A stretch of DNA of 21,600 nt. Origin: Coprobacillus sp. (GTDB lineage: Bacteria > Bacillota_I > Bacilli_A > RFN20 > CAG-826). Positions 1 through 8,246 of this stretch are shown here, in pieces (position 1 is the first letter of the stretch; the number at the start of each line of letters is the position of its first letter). The position numbers were made by a program, and so were the translations under genes. Below the pieces are notes generated by a model. That model had not been told where the DNA came from. It worked only from the letters and a program-made list of their open reading frames with translations, and made no database searches. Location: NCBI GenBank assembly GCA_021203805.1, contig JAJQAM010000051.1, forward strand, positions 1 to 21,600, given 5' to 3'.

Positions 1-431
1 TGGGTTTTATCAACTGATAAAACTTCATTAAGAACCTCAATCGCCCCTTTAATGCCTGCCTCTGCGCCCGCTCCAACGTGCGAGCCTGGGTGAAGAACAA
101 GGATAGAAACATGAAAAGCCTCGACTCGACTAAGCTCGGTCAAAAGGAAATCACGAGCGAGATCTCTCGTTTCTTTTTTCACTGTATTAGCGGGATTAAT
201 GATATAGGGAGCGTGAACCACGATATTCTTCTCGTCTATTCCCGCTTCCTTAATAAGGGCCCTGCCCTCCTCGATCTTAAAGCGCTCAGTCGGCACTCTA
301 AAAGTATTCTGGGGAGCACCGGTATAAAACATAAACGTGGTGCAGCCGTAGGAAAGAGCGTCTTTTACGGTCTGAAGATAATAGTCAGGGGAATTGACAT
401 TGCAGTGACAGCCAAGAATTATTTCGTCCAT
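1..431 (-). CDS. nfo: Endonuclease IV (AP endonuclease), 3' part missing
   Basis: Class II apurinic/apyrimidinic endonuclease, a metal-dependent TIM-barrel enzyme that nicks DNA 5' of abasic sites in base-excision repair. Translating the minus strand from an ATG at 431-429 gives 143 open codons to the window edge. It contains the family stretches FMFYTGAPQNT (about residues 34-43), VHAPYIINPAN with metal-ligand His73, and LHPGSHVGAGAEAG with His114. The N-terminus MDEIILGCHCNV sits where endonuclease IV proteins normally begin, which supports the start. The remaining half, with the other metal ligands, lies to the left of the window. It is divergent from ispH across a 68-bp gap. In Bacillus, nfo lies just beyond ispH, as here. 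Confidence 0.93.
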   Translation of the reverse strand, partial: MDEIILGCHCNVNSPDYYLQTVKDALSYGCTTFMFYTGAPQNTFRVPTERFKIEEGRALIKEAGIDEKNIVVHAPYIINPANTVKKETRDLARDFLLTELSRVEAFHVSILVLHPGSHVGAGAEAGIKGAIEVLNEVLSVDKT

Positions 432-499
432 ATATGTTTCTCTTTGTATATTATACAAAATTAATGCGAAGAGATGTAGAAAATGATAATATAGTGCAT
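432..499. promoter_or_regulatory. Divergent nfo/ispH intergenic region with 15-bp palindrome
   Basis: This 68-bp AT-rich gap must drive nfo leftward and ispH rightward. A 15-bp inverted repeat, TTGTATA-T-TATACAA, lies at 444-458. Its minus strand contains TATAAT (450-455), a candidate nfo -10 box, and its plus strand contains TATATT (448-453), a candidate ispH -10. I see no good -35 for either, so promoter assignment is tentative. The symmetry could reflect an operator or simply two facing -10 boxes. Confidence 0.45.
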
Positions 500-1381
500 A
501 TGAAAAACGTTACTTTAGTGGAGCCGTACGGCTACTGTGACGGCGTTAAAAGAGCCATTGAGATTGCCCATAAAGCCAGAGAAGAGAATCCAGACAAGAA
601 CATCTATGTTCTTGGAGATCTCGTTCATAACCATTTTGTGAGAGAAGAGCTCTATTCTTTAAAGATAAAAACTCTTATTAGCGATGACCCTAAATCTTAT
701 AAATCAATCCTTCAAAGCCTTCGTAGCGAGGAGGACGTAGTTATCATATCCGCTCATGGAGCGACTGATAAATACCGTAAGATCTGCGCGAAAAGAAAAG
801 TGAAAGTCTATGACGCGACCTGCCCTATTGTTCAGCATAACTACGACCGAGTAAGAGAAGAGATAAATAATAAGCATCAAGTCATCTGGATTGGGGATGA
901 ATTCCATGAGGAAGCTAATGTCGTATTCTCCATGGGAAAGAAAGTTCAGCCCTACTACTCGCTTTCACTAAATAACTATCTAAATATCACTGATAGAAGC
1001 CCGTATGTTGCAAATCAGTCCACTTTAGCCCAGTCTGAGATTGAGGGTCTTTATGAGAATATAAAGGCGAAAAAGCCAAACGCCAGGTTTAGTAATGAAG
1101 TCTGCTCCGTCGCTAGGACAAGGCAGGAAAACGTTGCTAATCTACCGGAGGAGACTGACTGCATTATTGTGGTGGGAGACCTCACTAGCTCTAATACAAA
1201 AAGAATCGCCCTAGTGGCGAAAGAGACGCATCCTAGCGCCGAGGTTATTAAAGCGGTCTCGCTTGAGGACCTAAAGACTGGAATGATCGAGGATCACACG
1301 AATATCGCTATTACAAGCGGCGCCGCCACTCCAGATAATGTGGTGAGAGAAATTTACGAATTTATTAAGACACTAGATTAA
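500..1381 (+). CDS. ispH: 4-hydroxy-3-methylbut-2-enyl diphosphate reductase
   Basis: IspH (LytB) is the last enzyme of the non-mevalonate (MEP) pathway. It reduces HMBPP to IPP and DMAPP with an iron-sulfur cluster. Numbered from the ATG at 500 it is 293 residues. The three cluster cysteines are visible: Cys13 (GYCDGVKRA), Cys108 (DATCPIV) and Cys202 (NEVCSVARTRQ). Substrate-binding residues are also present: His43 (VHNHFV), His86 (SAHG), His136 and the SSNT motif at 230-233. The frame is open back to an ATG at 434, but those 22 residues do not resemble the family and overlap the promoter region, so 500 is preferred; GTG at 494 is possible and no clear ribosome site decides. It is the only plus-strand gene, and its last 9 bases overlap the 3' end of nif3 tail to tail. 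Confidence 0.95.
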   Translation: MKNVTLVEPYGYCDGVKRAIEIAHKAREENPDKNIYVLGDLVHNHFVREELYSLKIKTLISDDPKSYKSILQSLRSEEDVVIISAHGATDKYRKICAKRKVKVYDATCPIVQHNYDRVREEINNKHQVIWIGDEFHEEANVVFSMGKKVQPYYSLSLNNYLNITDRSPYVANQSTLAQSEIEGLYENIKAKKPNARFSNEVCSVARTRQENVANLPEETDCIIVVGDLTSSNTKRIALVAKETHPSAEVIKAVSLEDLKTGMIEDHTNIAITSGAATPDNVVREIYEFIKTLD

Positions 1382-2146
1382 TACTGGAAGGTCTTCCTGA
1401 TCAATCTCATATATCGTAAGAGAGGGGTCAATACTAAGGAGGATCTTTTTCATTTGCTTCATAAAGATTCTTTCAATTTCATGAGGAAGGTCGAGATAGT
1501 TATAGCCATAGGTTACTATATCGCGTCTTACGTGATGCGGAGCGTCGCCGCTTATGTAGATATCGCTCCCGTTAGCTCTTGCGGCCATCCATTTATGAGA
1601 GCCCCCGCCCGCTATCATAGAGACCTTGCTAACCGTTTGATTTCCTTTATCGATTAAAAGAGCGTAAGTTAAGTTAAGTCTATTTTTAACATACTCACTA
1701 AACTCATGAACTTCCATAGGAGAGGGAAGCTCCCCCACTCTCATCATTGGATTATTCTCGTCGGGATGAATATTTATCATCCCAAGCTCTTCCATTAAAG
1801 CGTCGTTCATTCCACCCAGTCCGGTATCAAAGTTAGTGTGCATGCTATAAACGGGGATTCCCATCTCGACGAGCTCGTTATAAACCTCTTTTTTAACCGC
1901 GTCATGCTCAAGGACATATTTTTTAGTCCCGTAAATAAAAGGGTGATGCGAAATAATAAGGTCAGGCTTTATCCCTTTTTCTTTCATCTCTTTAAGAGCG
2001 ATATTATCAAAATCAAGGCAGAGTAAAATAGAGCGAGTCTCCTCAGGGAGAGAGCCGCACATAAGACCGACGTAGTCACGATTTTCCCTCGCGATCTTTT
2101 TAGGAAACATCTTCCCGAGTTTAGTAATGAGCTTTTTTGTATTCAC
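1373..2146 (-). CDS. Nif3-like dinuclear metal-centre protein (YqfO/YbgI family)
   Basis: Member of the Nif3 family, often annotated GTP cyclohydrolase 1 type 2; family members form hexameric toroids with two metal ions per subunit, and the true reaction is poorly established. Metal-binding signatures are SHHPFIYG (His67, His68), HTNFDTGLGG (His103, Asp107) and a C-terminal His222/Glu225 region. At 257 residues it matches the short E. coli YbgI form and lacks the PII-like insert that makes B. subtilis YqfO about 370 residues. The start is GTG, giving a GTGA overlap with the trmK stop; AGAGGA lies about nine bases upstream. trmK-nif3 is a widespread pair, suggesting coupled translation. Name and fold are secure, function is not. 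Confidence 0.9.
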   Translation of the reverse strand: MNTKKLITKLGKMFPKKIARENRDYVGLMCGSLPEETRSILLCLDFDNIALKEMKEKGIKPDLIISHHPFIYGTKKYVLEHDAVKKEVYNELVEMGIPVYSMHTNFDTGLGGMNDALMEELGMINIHPDENNPMMRVGELPSPMEVHEFSEYVKNRLNLTYALLIDKGNQTVSKVSMIAGGGSHKWMAARANGSDIYISGDAPHHVRRDIVTYGYNYLDLPHEIERIFMKQMKKILLSIDPSLTIYEIDQEDLPVLI

Positions 2147-2805
2147 CCGATAATTCCTCTAAGTTTTTCTTTCTCGCCGAGAAGGTCGTTAACTCTTCCC
2201 TCGGGAAGCGCGGGAATAGTCAGGAGATAGTCAATCTCTTTAATTCTCGCTTCATACTTCTCGATAAAGAGAAGATCTTTTTCTTTTCTTAGGATTGGCC
2301 CGTATTCATAGTCTTCCTCGCTATAAGCGGGCCTCTCGCTTCTTGTAAACTTTACTATTTCGTAGTAGATATCGTCTTCTTTAATAATTTTTTCGTCCGA
2401 AATGTTATAGCCTAGCTCCTGACAGATAAATTCTCTCACTTCTTTCACCATTGAATGAGCGTCCACGATAATGGTGGAGACATTATGAAGCCTATCTTTT
2501 CTTGAGAGGATATCGATAATTGTTCCTCCTCCCATCCCCGCAAGGACAAGAGTATAAACGTCGCTAGGGAGCTCACTAATCCCATCGCTAAAAAGAGGCA
2601 CAATCTTTCCGTTTAATCCATGCTTATTAATGTTTTCCACGAGCGTGGAATATGGTCCCTTTTTATTTTCAATGGCGTAGCCTTTTGGAATAATATCATC
2701 TTCCGCGAGGGCGATGATAAGTTTTCCGTGGTCACTTCCAACATCAGCGGTGCAGCCGCGTGGGACCATATCATAAATTGTCTGTAGTCTAAGTGAGAGG
2801 GTCAT
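2143..2805 (-). CDS. trmK: tRNA (adenine(22)-N1)-methyltransferase TrmK
   Basis: TrmK (B. subtilis YqfN family) methylates N1 of adenine 22 in the D-loop region of certain tRNAs using S-adenosylmethionine. This 220-residue protein has the class I methyltransferase motif I ADVGSDHGKL (residues 20-29) and the family motif LAGMGGGTI (88-96), then a C-terminal helical region typical of TrmK. It starts two bases after the rpoD stop, without an obvious strong ribosome site, so translation probably depends on coupling to rpoD. It ends in TGA, overlapped by the GTG of nif3. The order rpoD-trmK-nif3 matches Bacillus except that cccA is absent. Confidence 0.92.
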   Translation of the reverse strand: MTLSLRLQTIYDMVPRGCTADVGSDHGKLIIALAEDDIIPKGYAIENKKGPYSTLVENINKHGLNGKIVPLFSDGISELPSDVYTLVLAGMGGGTIIDILSRKDRLHNVSTIIVDAHSMVKEVREFICQELGYNISDEKIIKEDDIYYEIVKFTRSERPAYSEEDYEYGPILRKEKDLLFIEKYEARIKEIDYLLTIPALPEGRVNDLLGEKEKLRGIIG

Positions 2806-2807
2806 AA

Positions 2808-4202
2808 TTATTTCACGTTGATATCCCGATAGTCTCCAAGCCTTTTACTACGAGTTGGATGCTTGAGTTTTTTAATGGCTTTAGCTTCGATTTGACGAAT
2901 ACGCTCACGGGTAACGCCAAACTCTTTTCCAACTTCCTCGAGTGTTCTTGGTCTATTATCATCTAGGCCGTATCTAAGCCTAATGACTCTTTCTTCTCTT
3001 TCGTTTAGCTCGTCAAGAACTTTATAGAGCTCTTCTTTAAGAAGCTGCTGCTCCGCGTATTCAACGGGAGACTCACTATCTTTATCTTCGATAAAATCGC
3101 CGAGATGAGAATCGTCTTCTTCTCCAATAGGAGATTCAAGAGAAACCGGCTCAAGCGCGAGACGCTGAATATGACGAATCTCCTGAGGAGTAAGCTCGCC
3201 TTTCATATCATCGCTTATCTCTTCCGCACTTGGCTCTCTGCCAAGCTCCTGAATTAGTCTTCTCTGGGAGCGGGTAATCTTATTAATAGTTTCCACCATG
3301 TGGACCGGAATACGAATGGTTCGGGCCTGATCCGCGATGGCTCTCGTAATGGCCTGACGAATCCACCAGGTCGCATACGTTGAGAACTTATAGCCTTTGG
3401 TGTAGTCAAATTTTTGAACGGCTTTCATAAGGCCGATATTTCCCTCTTGGATGAGGTCCACAAAGAGCATGCCGCGACCGACATAGTGCTTTGCGATATT
3501 AACGACGAGACGGCAGTTTGAGTTAATGAGCTTAGCTCTCGCTTCTTCGTCGCCCTCGAGTATTCTTTTAGCGAGCTCCGGCTCCTCTTCAGGGGAGAGA
3601 AGGGGATATTTACCGATATCTTTGAGATAGAGCTTCACGCTATCATTGACCTTGACATCGGAGAGCATCGAATCGGTGTCATTTATATAGGCAAGCTCAT
3701 CCTCTTTATCGAGGTCAATATCATCGCCTAAATCCATATCGTCTTCAAATAGATCAGCTCCGCTATCATTAAAATTGACATCTTCGACCATTTCATCAAG
3801 AGACTCTTCTTCCTCGTCATCTTCGGCGTCCGTAGTGAGAACCTCGATTCCCTCTTCGGCAAAGAATGCCATCATCTGCTCAATGACGTCATCATCGAGT
3901 TCATAGTTATTAAAGATGTCGTATATTTCACTTTGTAAAATCTTGTTATCGTTTTTTCTCGCTTTGTCCACTACCTTCTCTTCTAGCTCATCGATAGTGA
4001 GAATACTACCGTCTTCGGCGTAGATGGTAATTTCCTTAGCTTTCTTTTTAGCGGAAGCGCTTGTTGCGGCCCCTTTTGAAGCGTCGGCTTCACCCTCGAC
4101 CACAACCTTAGCGGGTCTTCCTCTCTTTTTCTTTTCGGGAGCGACTTCACTTGTCTCTTCCACGCTAACGCTTTCAGTTAGCTCTTCTTCTTTTTTTGCC
4201 AT
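2808..4202 (-). CDS. rpoD: Primary RNA polymerase sigma factor (sigma-A/RpoD)
   Basis: Housekeeping sigma factor of 464 residues. Region 1.1-like helices lie at about 80-122, an acidic stretch at about 123-170, region 1.2 from about 186, region 2 at about 228-300 (including [14 protein letters not shown] and [15 protein letters not shown]), region 3 at about 305-385 and region 4 at about 392-455 with the helix-turn-helix [20 protein letters not shown]. Regions 2 and 4 are canonical, fitting the TTGACA/TATAAT-like promoters seen here. B. subtilis SigA is about 371 residues; the extra length is N-terminal, where a basic KKKRGRPAK segment (24-32) resembles an AT-hook. The start is well supported by AAAGGAGG just upstream. 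It follows dnaG by 12 bases, the classic macromolecular-synthesis arrangement. Confidence 0.98.
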   Translation of the reverse strand: MAKKEEELTESVSVEETSEVAPEKKKRGRPAKVVVEGEADASKGAATSASAKKKAKEITIYAEDGSILTIDELEEKVVDKARKNDNKILQSEIYDIFNNYELDDDVIEQMMAFFAEEGIEVLTTDAEDDEEEESLDEMVEDVNFNDSGADLFEDDMDLGDDIDLDKEDELAYINDTDSMLSDVKVNDSVKLYLKDIGKYPLLSPEEEPELAKRILEGDEEARAKLINSNCRLVVNIAKHYVGRGMLFVDLIQEGNIGLMKAVQKFDYTKGYKFSTYATWWIRQAITRAIADQARTIRIPVHMVETINKITRSQRRLIQELGREPSAEEISDDMKGELTPQEIRHIQRLALEPVSLESPIGEEDDSHLGDFIEDKDSESPVEYAEQQLLKEELYKVLDELNEREERVIRLRYGLDDNRPRTLEEVGKEFGVTRERIRQIEAKAIKKLKHPTRSKRLGDYRDINVK

Positions 4203-4214
4203 AATTTTCCTCCT

Positions 4215-6038
4215 TTACTTTTTGTCTTTATCTATTTTTCTATTTCTTTGGTAATCTGAATAAATTCTCGCGGTTTCATCACTACTTTTCCCCATGATGG
4301 CCTGACGGAGAACGTCTTGGGTATGGACAGAGTCCATTTCTTTATCAATAGTCGCTTTTAGATCTTTAAGAAGCTCTTTAGTGCAATGATTATTATGCCC
4401 TTTATCGTAGTAGATACTATCGATATCTGATTTAAGCTTTTCTTTCTCATCATCGCTAAGCTGGTCAGAGAGATAGATGAAGTTAATAATGCCGTTATAA
4501 TCTACGTCAGAATGAGTAGAGGCATAATCCACAAGGAACTCAGCGATATCTCGATGGATCTTCTTATAGAAGTGCATATTGTTTTCACTATAGAAATCAA
4601 TTGCGTCTTTACTATGAAGCATCTGATAGGCAAATTCTTTTTCCGTAAGGATGAGGCGGCGGACATCTTTATCATCCGTAAGATAATTAGTCATATTAGC
4701 GGATGGACGAGCGGCGCTATGTTTCTCTTTATGATAAGCCTCAGCCCTTTCCGTAATTGATTTACCGGTAAAACCGGTAATCTTAGAAAGCTTATCGATA
4801 TAGCTTCCCTTTTCCATGCTGTCATTTATCTCATCGATGAGGGGGAGAAAATACTCGATGAGTTTACGGCGGTCTTCTACGGTTTGAAGGGTATTTGTGC
4901 TCTCATAGTATTCGACGGCAAAGTCGAGTCTACTCTTCAAATTAGTGGTAACGGCGAGGAGAGCGTCATTTCCGTCCTGAGAGAGTATTTCATCAAGGTC
5001 GCGTTGATCACCTCCGCGAGAGACAATTCTATAAGGAATTCCCGCCCTATTAAGAGCGCTTGACATCTTAAGCGAGGCGTCTAGACCCGCCTGGTCTCCA
5101 TCAAGACACACTCTGACCTCGCTTTTTAGCTGGCGGAGTAAACCGATATGCTCTTTCGTAAGGGCCGTTCCCATAAGGGCGACAACGGATTTAATTCCCA
5201 CTTTTTCAAGAGCAATGGCGTCCATGAAGCCCTCTACGAGATAGACGTAGCCGTCAAGGCGGGCGCTTTGATAAGCATTATGATAGTTATAGAGAAGGCT
5301 TGATTTATGGAAAACTGGGGTTTCCGAAGTATTTATATACTTCGCTTCCTCGCTTTTACCTAGGGATCTAGCGGAGTAGCCGACTACTCTTCCGTCTCTA
5401 TCGCAGATTGGAAAGATAATTCTTCCCCTATTTTTATCGACCGGATTACCCCCAAGCATTGAGGAGATACCGAGATCATCCATGCTTTTTAGGGAGTGAC
5501 CTTTTTGTTGAAGGAAGTGGCAGGTATTTGCTCCATCAATTGGGGCGTAGCCGATTCTATACTTACTTATAATCTCTTCGTCGATTCCTCTACGAGCGAG
5601 GTATTCACTCGCTTCTACGCCTTCCTCGCTCTTAAGAGCGAGCTGGTAATATAAGGTGAGATCTTCTAGGCACTTATATAGGGCCTCTTTTTCTTCGTCT
5701 ACCTGCTTATGGACGGCCTTTCTTTCAAGTCTTTCATCGTAATATCCGCTGAGCTCAGCGACTTTTCGGACCGCGTCCATAAAAGGAATCTTTTCATATT
5801 TCATAACAAATGTTATGGCGCTTCCCCCTTCGCCGCAAACGAAGCATTTATAGATTTGTTTCTCTTTTGAAATAGATAAAGAAGGCGTTGTGTCATCATG
5901 AAAGGGGCATAAAGCCATGTAGTTTCTCCCTTTTTGCTGGACATCAAGGTAAGAAGAAATGACGCTAACGATATCAGCATGCGCTAAAACATCATTAACT
6001 AAGCTCTCATCATAAGATTTTCCGCCTGTTTCTGCCAT
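4215..6038 (-). CDS. dnaG: DNA primase
   Basis: DnaG makes the RNA primers for chromosome replication at the fork with DnaB helicase. The 607-residue product has an N-terminal CHC2 zinc finger (Cys44, His47, Cys65, Cys68), the RNA-polymerase core with KNRGRIIFPICDRDGRVVGY (204 onward) and the TOPRIM acidic residues in VEGFMDAIAL (Glu269) and CLDGDQAG (Asp313, Asp315), followed by a helical C-terminal helicase-interaction region. Length and order are normal for the family. The ATG at 6038 is preceded by AGG about ten bases upstream. The upstream 40-base gap carries a 20-bp motif also found upstream of the Fic-like gene. glyS is upstream, rpoD downstream. Confidence 0.97.
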   Translation of the reverse strand: MAETGGKSYDESLVNDVLAHADIVSVISSYLDVQQKGRNYMALCPFHDDTTPSLSISKEKQIYKCFVCGEGGSAITFVMKYEKIPFMDAVRKVAELSGYYDERLERKAVHKQVDEEKEALYKCLEDLTLYYQLALKSEEGVEASEYLARRGIDEEIISKYRIGYAPIDGANTCHFLQQKGHSLKSMDDLGISSMLGGNPVDKNRGRIIFPICDRDGRVVGYSARSLGKSEEAKYINTSETPVFHKSSLLYNYHNAYQSARLDGYVYLVEGFMDAIALEKVGIKSVVALMGTALTKEHIGLLRQLKSEVRVCLDGDQAGLDASLKMSSALNRAGIPYRIVSRGGDQRDLDEILSQDGNDALLAVTTNLKSRLDFAVEYYESTNTLQTVEDRRKLIEYFLPLIDEINDSMEKGSYIDKLSKITGFTGKSITERAEAYHKEKHSAARPSANMTNYLTDDKDVRRLILTEKEFAYQMLHSKDAIDFYSENNMHFYKKIHRDIAEFLVDYASTHSDVDYNGIINFIYLSDQLSDDEKEKLKSDIDSIYYDKGHNNHCTKELLKDLKATIDKEMDSVHTQDVLRQAIMGKSSDETARIYSDYQRNRKIDKDKK

Positions 6039-6049
6039 ATCTATATACC

Positions 6050-6069
6050 TACTATAAAACTACTAGTTA
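6050..6069 (-). repeat. 20-bp motif copy 1, upstream of dnaG
   Basis: On the minus strand this reads TAACTAGTAGTTTTATAGTA. Nineteen of 20 bases match the copy at 19957-19976 upstream of the Fic-like gene. It begins 9 bases after the glyS stop and ends 11 bases before the dnaG start codon. TATAGT within it could act as a -10 box, but no convincing -35 is visible. Its role is unknown. Confidence 0.5.
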
Positions 6070-6078
6070 TTTACTAAA

Positions 6079-7446
6079 TTAGAAGAATATCTTAACTTTT
6101 AGATACTCAACTAACTCGTTAATGTTGAGACGAATTTGATTCATTGTGTCTCGATCACGCACTGTTACCGTATTATCTTCGATCGAATCAAAATCGACGG
6201 TAACGCAGTAAGGAGTGCCAATCGCGTCCTCTCTTCGATACCTTTTTCCAATGCTTCCAGTATCGTCATATACCGCGCTCATATATTTAGAGAGAACTGT
6301 ATAAACTTCTTTGGCCTTATCTTCAAGCTTTTTAGAAAGGGGAAGAACCGCGACTTTATAGGGAGCAACCGCTGGATGTAGGTGCATCACGATTCTCGAG
6401 TCTCCCTCAGGAAGTTCTTCTTCGCTATAAGAGTCGCATAAAGTCATTAAGACAAGTCGGTCGAGACCCACAGAAGGCTCAATGCAGTAGGGGATATACT
6501 TTTCATTAGTCTCAGGATCAAGATATTCAAGGGATTCACCGCTATAGTTCATATGACGCCTTAGGTCATAATCAGTTCGATCAGCGATTCCCCAGATTTC
6601 GCCCCATCCCCATGGGAAGAGGTATTCAATATCAGTGGTGGCCTTAGAGTAGAAGGCAAGCTCTTTAGGGTCATGGTCTCTATAGCGGAGCTTATCACTA
6701 CTTATTCCAAGGTCTTTAATGAATTCAAGGCATTTTCCTTTCCAGTAGTCAAACCATTTAAGGTCATCACCTGGTTTTGTAAAAAACTCCATCTCCATTT
6801 GGTCAAATTCCCTTGTTCTAAAGGTAAGTTGACCGGGAGTAATCTCGTTTCTAAAAGCTTTACCAACGTTACAGATACCAATTGGAAGCTTTCTCCTAGT
6901 GGTTCTTAAAACGTTTTTAAAGTTCACAAACATGCCCTGAGCGGTTTCTGGGCGAAGATAGACCGCGCTTTGGGAGTCTTCCGTCACTCCAATATGAGTT
7001 TTAAACATCATGTTAAACTGACGGATATCCGTGAAGTCTTCTTTACCGCAGTTAGGGCATTTGACGTGATTCTTATGGATAAAATCCATAAGCTCGTCAT
7101 TACTCATCTTCGCGGCATCGACCTCTGGGAACTGAGCGGAGATAAGATCGTCCGCTTTATAACGCATCTTACAGGCTTTACAGTCAATTAAGGGATCGTT
7201 AAAGGTAGAAACATGACCGGTTGCTTCCCACACTTTAGGATTCATTAAAATCGCCGCGTCAATTCCGACGTTAGTGGGGCTTTCCTGAACAAAGCGCTTC
7301 CACCACATGTCTTTTATATTCTTTTTAATTTCACTTCCAAGTGGGCCGTAGTCCCAAGTATTAGAGATTCCCCCATATATCTCGCTTCCTTGATAAAAGT
7401 AGCCCGAGGTAATGAAATGATTTACTAGTTTATCAAAATCGTCCAT
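6079..7446 (-). CDS. glyS: Glycyl-tRNA synthetase, homodimeric type
   Basis: Class IIa synthetase that charges tRNA-Gly in the cytoplasm. This is the single-chain alpha2 type of Staphylococcus, mycoplasmas and eukaryotes, not the GlyQ/GlyS alpha2beta2 type of B. subtilis; no glyQ is adjacent. In the 455 residues one sees motif 1 near [15 protein letters not shown], a four-cysteine zinc site (Cys89, Cys92, Cys130, Cys133), FNMMFKT (144-150), motif 2 ([19 protein letters not shown]) and motif 3 ([11 protein letters not shown]), then the anticodon-binding domain. It is the first gene after the promoter at 7473-7501, has GAGGAAG before its ATG, and occupies the same recO-dnaG slot as glyQS in Bacillus. 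Confidence 0.97.
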   Translation of the reverse strand: MDDFDKLVNHFITSGYFYQGSEIYGGISNTWDYGPLGSEIKKNIKDMWWKRFVQESPTNVGIDAAILMNPKVWEATGHVSTFNDPLIDCKACKMRYKADDLISAQFPEVDAAKMSNDELMDFIHKNHVKCPNCGKEDFTDIRQFNMMFKTHIGVTEDSQSAVYLRPETAQGMFVNFKNVLRTTRRKLPIGICNVGKAFRNEITPGQLTFRTREFDQMEMEFFTKPGDDLKWFDYWKGKCLEFIKDLGISSDKLRYRDHDPKELAFYSKATTDIEYLFPWGWGEIWGIADRTDYDLRRHMNYSGESLEYLDPETNEKYIPYCIEPSVGLDRLVLMTLCDSYSEEELPEGDSRIVMHLHPAVAPYKVAVLPLSKKLEDKAKEVYTVLSKYMSAVYDDTGSIGKRYRREDAIGTPYCVTVDFDSIEDNTVTVRDRDTMNQIRLNINELVEYLKVKIFF

Positions 7447-7472
7447 ATCTACTTCCTCTCACGCAGACTTAA

Positions 7473-7501
7473 AATATATCATTTTTTTATAATAATGTCA
7501 A
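7473..7501 (-). promoter_or_regulatory. Sigma-A promoter of the glyS-dnaG-rpoD-trmK-nif3 operon
   Basis: On the minus strand there is a perfect -35 TTGACA (7501-7496), a 17-base spacer and the -10 TATATT (7478-7473), followed by a leader of about 20 bases with a GAGGAAG ribosome site. The leader is too short for a T-box, although T-box control is common for glycyl-tRNA synthetases in Firmicutes. No clear terminator is seen between recO and this promoter, so readthrough from recO is possible. Confidence 0.85.
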
Positions 7502-7526
7502 CCTATTATAAGTGTTATTTATATAA

Positions 7527-8246
7527 TTATTTTAAAGTTTTTAAAGAATTTAGATTAATTCCGAGGTTATCACTGGTAAAGACTAGCGCTCTATTAAGGA
7601 TTTTAAGAATCGGCTCCTCTTCAAATGAGCCCTCTTTAATAAGAGAGTCAATATCATCAAGTCTTCTTAGGATATATCTAATAATAAGCATCTCGTCTTT
7701 ATTAAATTCAACGCTTTCCTTTTTACTTACGCAGTCCGTACATATAAATCCCCCTTCATCAAAAGAGAAATCACAGATCGAGCTACGGTTACCGCAGTAG
7801 ACGCATTCACTTATATTAAATTCGTAGCCGGCAAACTTAAGGGCCTCAAGTAAATAGACGAGGTCAATATAGTAATAGTTAGAGTGATAATCTTTAATAA
7901 GATCAATAATTCTAAGAAGAGGGTAATAGAGGACAAACTGCTCGTCCTCTGGAAGAAGCCTCGTGGTTACCTCTCTTAAAAAGGAGATAGTAACTAAAAG
8001 TGAGGTGGAATAATCGCTAATTAATGGGGAATCGATTAGTTCATATTCTTTAAGAAGCGGATACTTATAGTTTTTCCCTTCGCTAAAAGTGGCGTCGATC
8101 ACCGATAGAGGAAGATTAAGCGGGCTTTTTTCGCTTTTAGAGGCGATTGATTTTACGGTGAAATCAATAGTCCCCTCCTCGCTAATAGCGTGCACTATTC
8201 CATCTTTTTCTTTATATAAAGCAGTTGATAAAATAATTAATTTCAT
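7527..8246 (-). CDS. recO: DNA repair protein RecO
   Basis: RecO helps load RecA onto SSB-coated single-stranded DNA in the RecFOR pathway. The 239-residue protein has the N-terminal OB-fold segment, a helical middle and a C-X2-C...C-X2-C zinc site at Cys148/151 and Cys169/172 (CVYCG and CTDC). Sequence conservation is low, as usual for RecO, but the zinc motif, the length and the position after era, as in Bacillus, make the call firm. Its ATG overlaps the era TGA stop by four bases (ATGA), so translation is probably coupled. Confidence 0.93.
   Translation of the reverse strand: MKLIILSTALYKEKDGIVHAISEEGTIDFTVKSIASKSEKSPLNLPLSVIDATFSEGKNYKYPLLKEYELIDSPLISDYSTSLLVTISFLREVTTRLLPEDEQFVLYYPLLRIIDLIKDYHSNYYYIDLVYLLEALKFAGYEFNISECVYCGNRSSICDFSFDEGGFICTDCVSKKESVEFNKDEMLIIRYILRRLDDIDSLIKEGSFEEEPILKILNRALVFTSDNLGINLNSLKTLK

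Noticed and set aside
1..431. Possible frameshift in nfo around an AG-rich run near 160-170
   Set aside because: A first reading of the complement seemed to have an extra AG pair; rechecking base by base shows ACG AGA GAT CTC, a single open frame of 143 codons.
78..464. Plus-strand open frame of 128 codons
   Set aside because: Antisense to nfo, no ribosome site and no family resemblance.
6039..6078. DnaA-trio-like TAGTAG triplets hinting at an origin
   Set aside because: No DnaA boxes (TTATCCACA-like) or AT-rich unwinding region nearby; the gap is 40 bases inside an operon.
7447..7526. T-box riboswitch for glyS
   Set aside because: The leader after the promoter is only about 25 bases and no T-box sequence or terminator is present.
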